Positions 7,642-11,182 of a DNA stretch of 11,182 nucleotides are shown here, in pieces; within the stretch, counting starts at the first letter, position 1; every line of letters begins with the position of its first letter. Made by a program: the position numbers and the translations under genes. Under the pieces are notes generated by a model that made no database searches, was not told where the DNA came from, and saw only the letters and a program-made list of their open reading frames with translations. The DNA comes from Tetmemena sp. SeJ-2015 (Eukaryota; Ciliophora; Spirotrichea; Sporadotrichida; Oxytrichidae): positions 1 to 11,182 of the forward strand of contig JAJKFJ010021695.1 in the NCBI GenBank assembly GCA_027382625.1, read 5' to 3'.

Positions 7642-9607
7642 GTGTGTGGGTTTTATGGATGCTGGAAATCTTGTATTCAATTGGCTGGATTATTTTTAAA
7701 AAAGTCAATTAGTAGCAAAATTCGCTGCCCTGAAGGCATTCTAGCCTTCAAAAATAATGATAGAGTTGCTTTAATTTACAAATCTGATCAATCTATATTT
7801 GACTTTAAAAATGGGACCGACTCTAATAACCTTGCAACTACATTTTTAAGATATATAGTTGATATTTGCTAATAAGTGATAGTTAAGCTACCTGAAGGAC
7901 TAAAATTTAATAAGGAGATAGCCAATCCATATCAATCTCTAGTTAATCCTGGTTTTAAAATGTAAGAAAAGGTTCAAAAATTGGATGATAAAGTGGCAAT
8001 TCTGGAAATAAATTAAGCATAATAGAAGGGTATGGTTGATTCCCATATTGGCTTTTACAGTTATCTTGATTATCAAAAATTCATTTTTAAGTTCAAATTT
8101 GAGAGAGAAAATGATAGCAAAAATTAATTATTGATAAAAATAGATTAGAGCAACAAAGTAGATAAATATGTAAAAAGAGACATTGGTAGTCAAATTCATA
8201 AAAACTGGCTTAATAATTAATTTTAGCTTTTGAAACTAATTGGATTAAAATACAAATGAAATTTGTATATTTTTAGGAGCTATTCCTGATTAAATTTTTC
8301 CTGCTTTCCTTTTTGTTTTTCAATATACTCAATTATTTAGTGAGAAGGCTTTACATAGTGACCCACATATTTTTGGGGTGAATATTTAATCGTCACTATC
8401 AAGACTAAAGTTTAAATATGATTTAGATTTTAGTCTTAATAGCAAGTATCAATTTATAAAAAAGATAAAGGTATAAGAAAAATCTTTCTATTAATTATCT
8501 TCTATGTTTGGTAGAACGATTTTTTTGAAAATTCTGAAGTTATTTCAATCAGATAATGAGTTCTAAAAAATAATTTAAGTCTTAACCATCGCCTGACTAT
8601 CCTTACATTGGCTCAAACCCTTTTAGCTTTATAATTATAATCTTTTAAAAATAATTAATTTCATTTAATTTACTCCTTTTCTTCATAAATTTTTTGGACA
8701 TAATCCAAAAAACTCATTCTTATCTAAAAACATAGTTTGACTTTAAAAGTGGTCAATATGAAAAGATAACTCTTTAATTTTCGGAAGTATAGGAGAATAT
8801 TCTTAGGTTTTGGCCAAGAAACAATGAACCTTTTTAAGATGGAAAATATGAAAACATGCTTTTTAGAAATTTAAAAGATATTCTTATGCCTTTTATCCAT
8901 AGCGATTATGAATTCAAATTTTACTCAGCTTGTGAACAAGCATAAGCAGATTACAAGAATGGAATGAAATATATTATAGAAAAGAATTTTATTGGGAGGA
9001 AAAAATAATTAATTTAGTAATTAAAATAAAATGGAACAAATATACCTATGGTAATTAAACTATCTCTGATTTGAGAATATAACTTATTAAGCCATTAGAA
9101 TTTGCTTAAAATTCTAAGTACTTTATATTGATAATATATATCATTAATATTCAATAAAGAGTTATATATATATATTATATATGATCATTAATGAGCAGAA
9201 TGATGAAGTAAATTAAGTGTGGGATTTTTATATCTCGCTACTGAGGAAATGTTAATGAAGAATCTCATATTTGTTTTACACTATCTTCTAACAAGCAATA
9301 GATAAATGGTTTAATCTGTGATTTCGACAACATTTTGTAGAGGCTCAAAATTTATTATTTTAATGGATCAACGATTACTGAAAAAATTCAATTCAATATT
9401 GAGACATCATTAAAGTTTGAAATTTAGAGTGAAGCAATTGATTTTGTAAATTCAGTAATCGAATCTTAATTTCCAGAATAAAATCTCTAATTTAAGTAAG
9501 TAGAAAAAGGTAAAAATAATAGAAGAAATCTTTTTAATAATTATTTAATTTTCTTTTTAAATATATTTTAATTATTTTTAAGCACCTATATATATCCTAT
9601 AATATGA
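7642..9607 (+). CDS. Large hypothetical protein, about 650 aa, in five overlapping frames
   Basis: The function is unknown. Five consecutive open segments, each one base forward of the last, read as one protein: 7642-8259, 8234-8596, 8556-9074, 9070-9258 and 9245-9607, each ending at TGA. The overlaps contain AAA (8233-8235), six A (8565-8570), TTT (9070-9072) and AAA (9247-9249). Representative pieces are SISSKIRCPEGILAFKNNDR, VDSHIGFYSYLDYQKFIFKF, GAIPDQIFPAFLFVFQYTQL, SPDYPYIGSNPFSFIIIIFQ, LRFWPRNNEPFQDGKYENML and EAIDFVNSVIESQFPEQNL. A hydrophobic stretch in the third segment (FIIIIF, then FNLLLFFINFL) may be a membrane segment. The third segment starts with ATG (8556), so a separate overlapping gene is possible. 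There is no start codon near 7642, which fits an upstream half at 6248-6619 separated by hairpin element 2. The last 35 or so codons are A/T-rich, and GTAAGT at 9497 could be a donor, so the true end may be earlier. Confidence 0.55.
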
Positions 9608-10136
9608 AAGAAAGTAGAATAAGTTGGGTATAATTAATTTCTTTATTAGCACTTGTAATAATGCTAAATTTTAATATTAACCAAGCAATCTATAATCTTA
9701 AGGTTTAGATACCTTCCTGCTAGAAGAAACAACGAAGTTGATAAAAGAATAAAATCTTATTATTTTTTTTATTTACTTTAAAATAAGTTTCAGACCGGGG
9801 TGCGTTGAAATTACCATTATTTGTTTAACCCCCTTTTTTATACCTAATTTTTCTAATTTGCTTTTGTGTAAATAAGTTCGATAAATCTCTTAAGTAAGAA
9901 TCCGATATAAGATTTAATGACAATATAAAAGAAATCTAAGAATTTTATATTTATTTGGATAGTTATAAATTATAAATTAATTAATCTTTATACAATAATA
10001 AATCAAATTATTGTTTGGATTTGTTAATGCTATTGCGATAGGATATAATAAAAAGAAGGATATAACCCCAAAGCAAATCTTTGGCATATTTTTAAAATGC
10101 ACAATTAAACCAGAAAATTATATCAAAGACCAATGA
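9604..10136 (+). CDS. Small gene with hydrophobic N-terminus, model incomplete
   Basis: ATG at 9604 follows a TATATATA-containing stretch and overlaps the TGA of the preceding frame. The first 45 codons, to TGA at 9739-9741, give a basic start (MKESRISW) followed by LISLLALVIMLNF, a plausible signal peptide or membrane anchor. The +1 frame continues with NNEVDKRIKSYYFFYL. The best-supported end is a separate open frame from 9921 to TGA 10134-10136, with GFVNAIAIGYNKKKD and ITPKQIFGIFLKCTIKPENY. Either introns or further base-call errors must connect these parts, and I could not settle which. The product is unknown, possibly secreted or membrane-anchored. The stop lies 13 bp from the stop of the opposing gene. 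Confidence 0.4.
9797..9806 (+). repeat. Third copy of GGGGTGCGTT, the end motif of element 1
   Basis: The same ten bases occur near both ends of hairpin element 1 (4409-4418, and 5298-5307 on the minus strand). The following bases (GAAATTACC against AAATACCCC) are only loosely similar. In such A/T-rich DNA a ten-base match with seven G/C is unlikely by chance, but the copy has no inverted partner nearby. Confidence 0.4.
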
Positions 10137-10149
10137 ACATTCAACAAAT

Positions 10150-10948
10150 TCACCTGAATTAGGGAAAGGAGATTATCCGGCCATTACTCAATGTCCTTTC
10201 TAATTGCGTTTGTTCGCTATCTGTCGGTATATAGTGTAGAATGTTTAATTATTTGGTGCGGGGTGAGCCCTGAATCAGTGTGTGAAGAAAGGCAACAAGT
10301 AGTCTTAAAAATCGTAATGGGCTTAGAGACAATTTATTAATATTTAGCTTGAAACTGACTTGGGGATTCTAAACTAGGTTATATTTCAGAATGCCACTGG
10401 CATTATTTTGATCTATACAGTAATGCCTAAAATCATGGAGTATCTTTTACCTTTCAGAAGGCCCAGGTCGTTTCATCTTATCCAAAGACTGACTAGGAAA
10501 AGTAGAAGGTTTTTTTTTTACTTAATTATCATAGTCCAATATTAGACAGGGATCCTAAGAATTACAGACTAGGAATATATGATTATAAATTATTTTCCTT
10601 AGTCTAAATGAAGGCGGAGCCACGTGCCTTCATTTTGTGGTTATTCTTGTTTTTTATGTGTTTATCTTCACTCTTATTCAGTCTCTTAATTCATATTAAA
10701 TTCTTAAATTTTAAAAAGAATCCTTGCAATTCCTATTGTATCTCATTAATCATTCTCTTGGAATAATTATTTGAAGAAAGAGGCTATTAATTTTAATTTG
10801 CGAAGGTCCTTTGGGGAATGTAATCACAAAAAATTCATTATACACAAATCGATCGTTTTAGTAATTTTGCAAAAGATTAAATTGAAATAGTTAGGGGTGA
10901 CTTTTTGGCTTCTTTTTATTATTAAAAAATTCCGGATTGTGATTTCAT
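10150..10948 (-). CDS. Hypothetical protein gene with a clean 159-aa 3' frame
   Basis: No family is recognised. The 3' part (10629 down to TGA 10150-10152) is one uninterrupted 160-codon frame with protein-like content: NHIFLVCNSQDPCLILDYDN, STFPSQSLDKMKRPGPSER, HDFRHYCIDQNNASGILKYN, RFLRLLVAFLHTLIQGSPR and TDSEQTQLERTLSNGRIIS. It is GC-richer than its surroundings and soluble-looking, with one short hydrophobic stretch. The proposed start is ATG at 10948, directly after an in-frame TGA: MKSQSGIFQQQKEAKKSPLT and on to KLLKRSIC. A 35-nt GT-AG intron (10809-10843) follows, then DLRKLKLIASFFKQLFQEND. Between about 10770 and 10600 the frame changes more than once (pieces IQQELQGFFLKFKN and RLNKSEDKHIKNKNNHKMK), so introns or base errors there are unresolved. 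A four-base T run at 10593-10596 would explain the last change. Confidence 0.55.
10809..10843 (-). other. Candidate 35-nt spliceosomal intron
   Basis: On the minus strand it begins GTATAATG and ends CCCCAAAG. It follows a 35-codon first exon (10844-10948), joins the next exon in phase 0, and removes an in-frame TGA. Its length equals that of the candidate at 5533-5567. Confidence 0.4.
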
Positions 10949-11039
10949 TCAAAGAATTATTAAAAAAATTAAAAAATATTGAATAAATAAAATGTCAGCT
11001 AATATCATTTAAATTCATTTCTTTATCTGAATTATAAAA

Positions 11040-11171
11040 ATGAATAATTTATGCTACTCTATATTGGCCTAATTTCTTTTTTATTATCCCCCATAGGCAT
11101 AAATATAATAAAAAATAGGAAAAGTTTCCTTTATGCAGTCAAGAAAAGAAAGAACTATTATGCTTTATTGA
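11040..11171 (+). CDS. Possible short ORF, 43 aa
   Basis: ATG to TGA with TAA/TAG as Gln: MNNLCYSILAQFLFYYPP, then a Gln-rich stretch and MQSRKERTIMLY. The N-terminus is hydrophobic. An acceptor-like CCCATAG lies inside it, so it may instead be the beginning of a spliced gene that leaves the window. It is divergent from the minus-strand gene starting at 10948. Support is weak because open frames of this length are common in this code. Confidence 0.2.
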
Positions 11172-11182
11172 TTAATAGAGAT

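Noticed and set aside
10255..10275. GC-rich GGTGCGGGGTGAGCCC resembling a second element end
   Set aside because: It lies inside the clean minus-strand frame (codons for QGSPRT) and shares only a few bases with the element 1 end.
10606..10635. 10-bp stem hairpin (AAATGAAGGC...GCCTTCATTT) resembling a terminator
   Set aside because: It overlaps the 5' end of a clean minus-strand coding frame, so the symmetry is more likely incidental, and factor-independent terminators of this type are not expected in a ciliate nucleus.
1..11182. CRISPR array, bacterial operon, ribosome binding sites
   Set aside because: There are no regularly spaced repeats, and gene structure, code and introns indicate a eukaryotic nuclear genome.

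Overview
The window looks like ciliate nuclear DNA. It is very A+T-rich, with only a few GC-richer islands. Long protein-like reading frames run through many in-frame TAA and TAG triplets and stop at TGA, which fits the code in which UAA/UAG mean glutamine and UGA is the only stop (as in Tetrahymena, Ichthyophthirius, Paramecium and Oxytricha). Three candidate introns are only 35-38 nt long. I cannot name the genus. Two long hairpin elements lying in or against genes suggest germline (micronuclear) DNA carrying sequences removed in the somatic nucleus, but nothing in the window proves this. With TGA as sole stop, all three frames of A+T-rich DNA are often open, so gene calls rest on composition, start context and splice fit as well as on openness. 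I recognise no protein family here and give no gene symbols.

Layout. 1-926 is an A/T desert. 927-1693 (+) is a two-exon gene. Minus-strand coding follows at 2148-2667, 3025-3631, 4035-4340 and 5324-5630; these may be pieces of one or several genes. Between the last two sits hairpin element 1 (4393-5323: 398/399-nt arms, 134-nt loop). 5738-6214 is a weaker, unrelated inverted repeat of MITE type. 6248-6619 (+) is a coding piece that runs straight into hairpin element 2 (6601-7640: 482/484-nt arms, 74-nt loop). Plus-strand coding resumes at 7642 and continues to 9607 through four +1 frame changes. 9604-10136 (+) is a small gene with a hydrophobic N-terminus. It converges with a minus-strand gene (10150-10948) whose stop is only 13 bp away. 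A possible short plus-strand gene starts at 11040.

The most unusual content is the pair of hairpin elements. They share modules and loops and so form a family. Each is almost perfectly self-complementary, although the two copies have diverged strongly from each other. Each carries tRNA-like A-box and B-box motifs near the centre of both arms. A module of roughly 80-95 bp bounded by short inverted repeats lies in opposite orientations in the two elements. A second theme is repeated +1 frame changes close to homopolymers, best explained by homopolymer overcalling in the assembly, with gene decay or real +1 frameshifting as alternatives.
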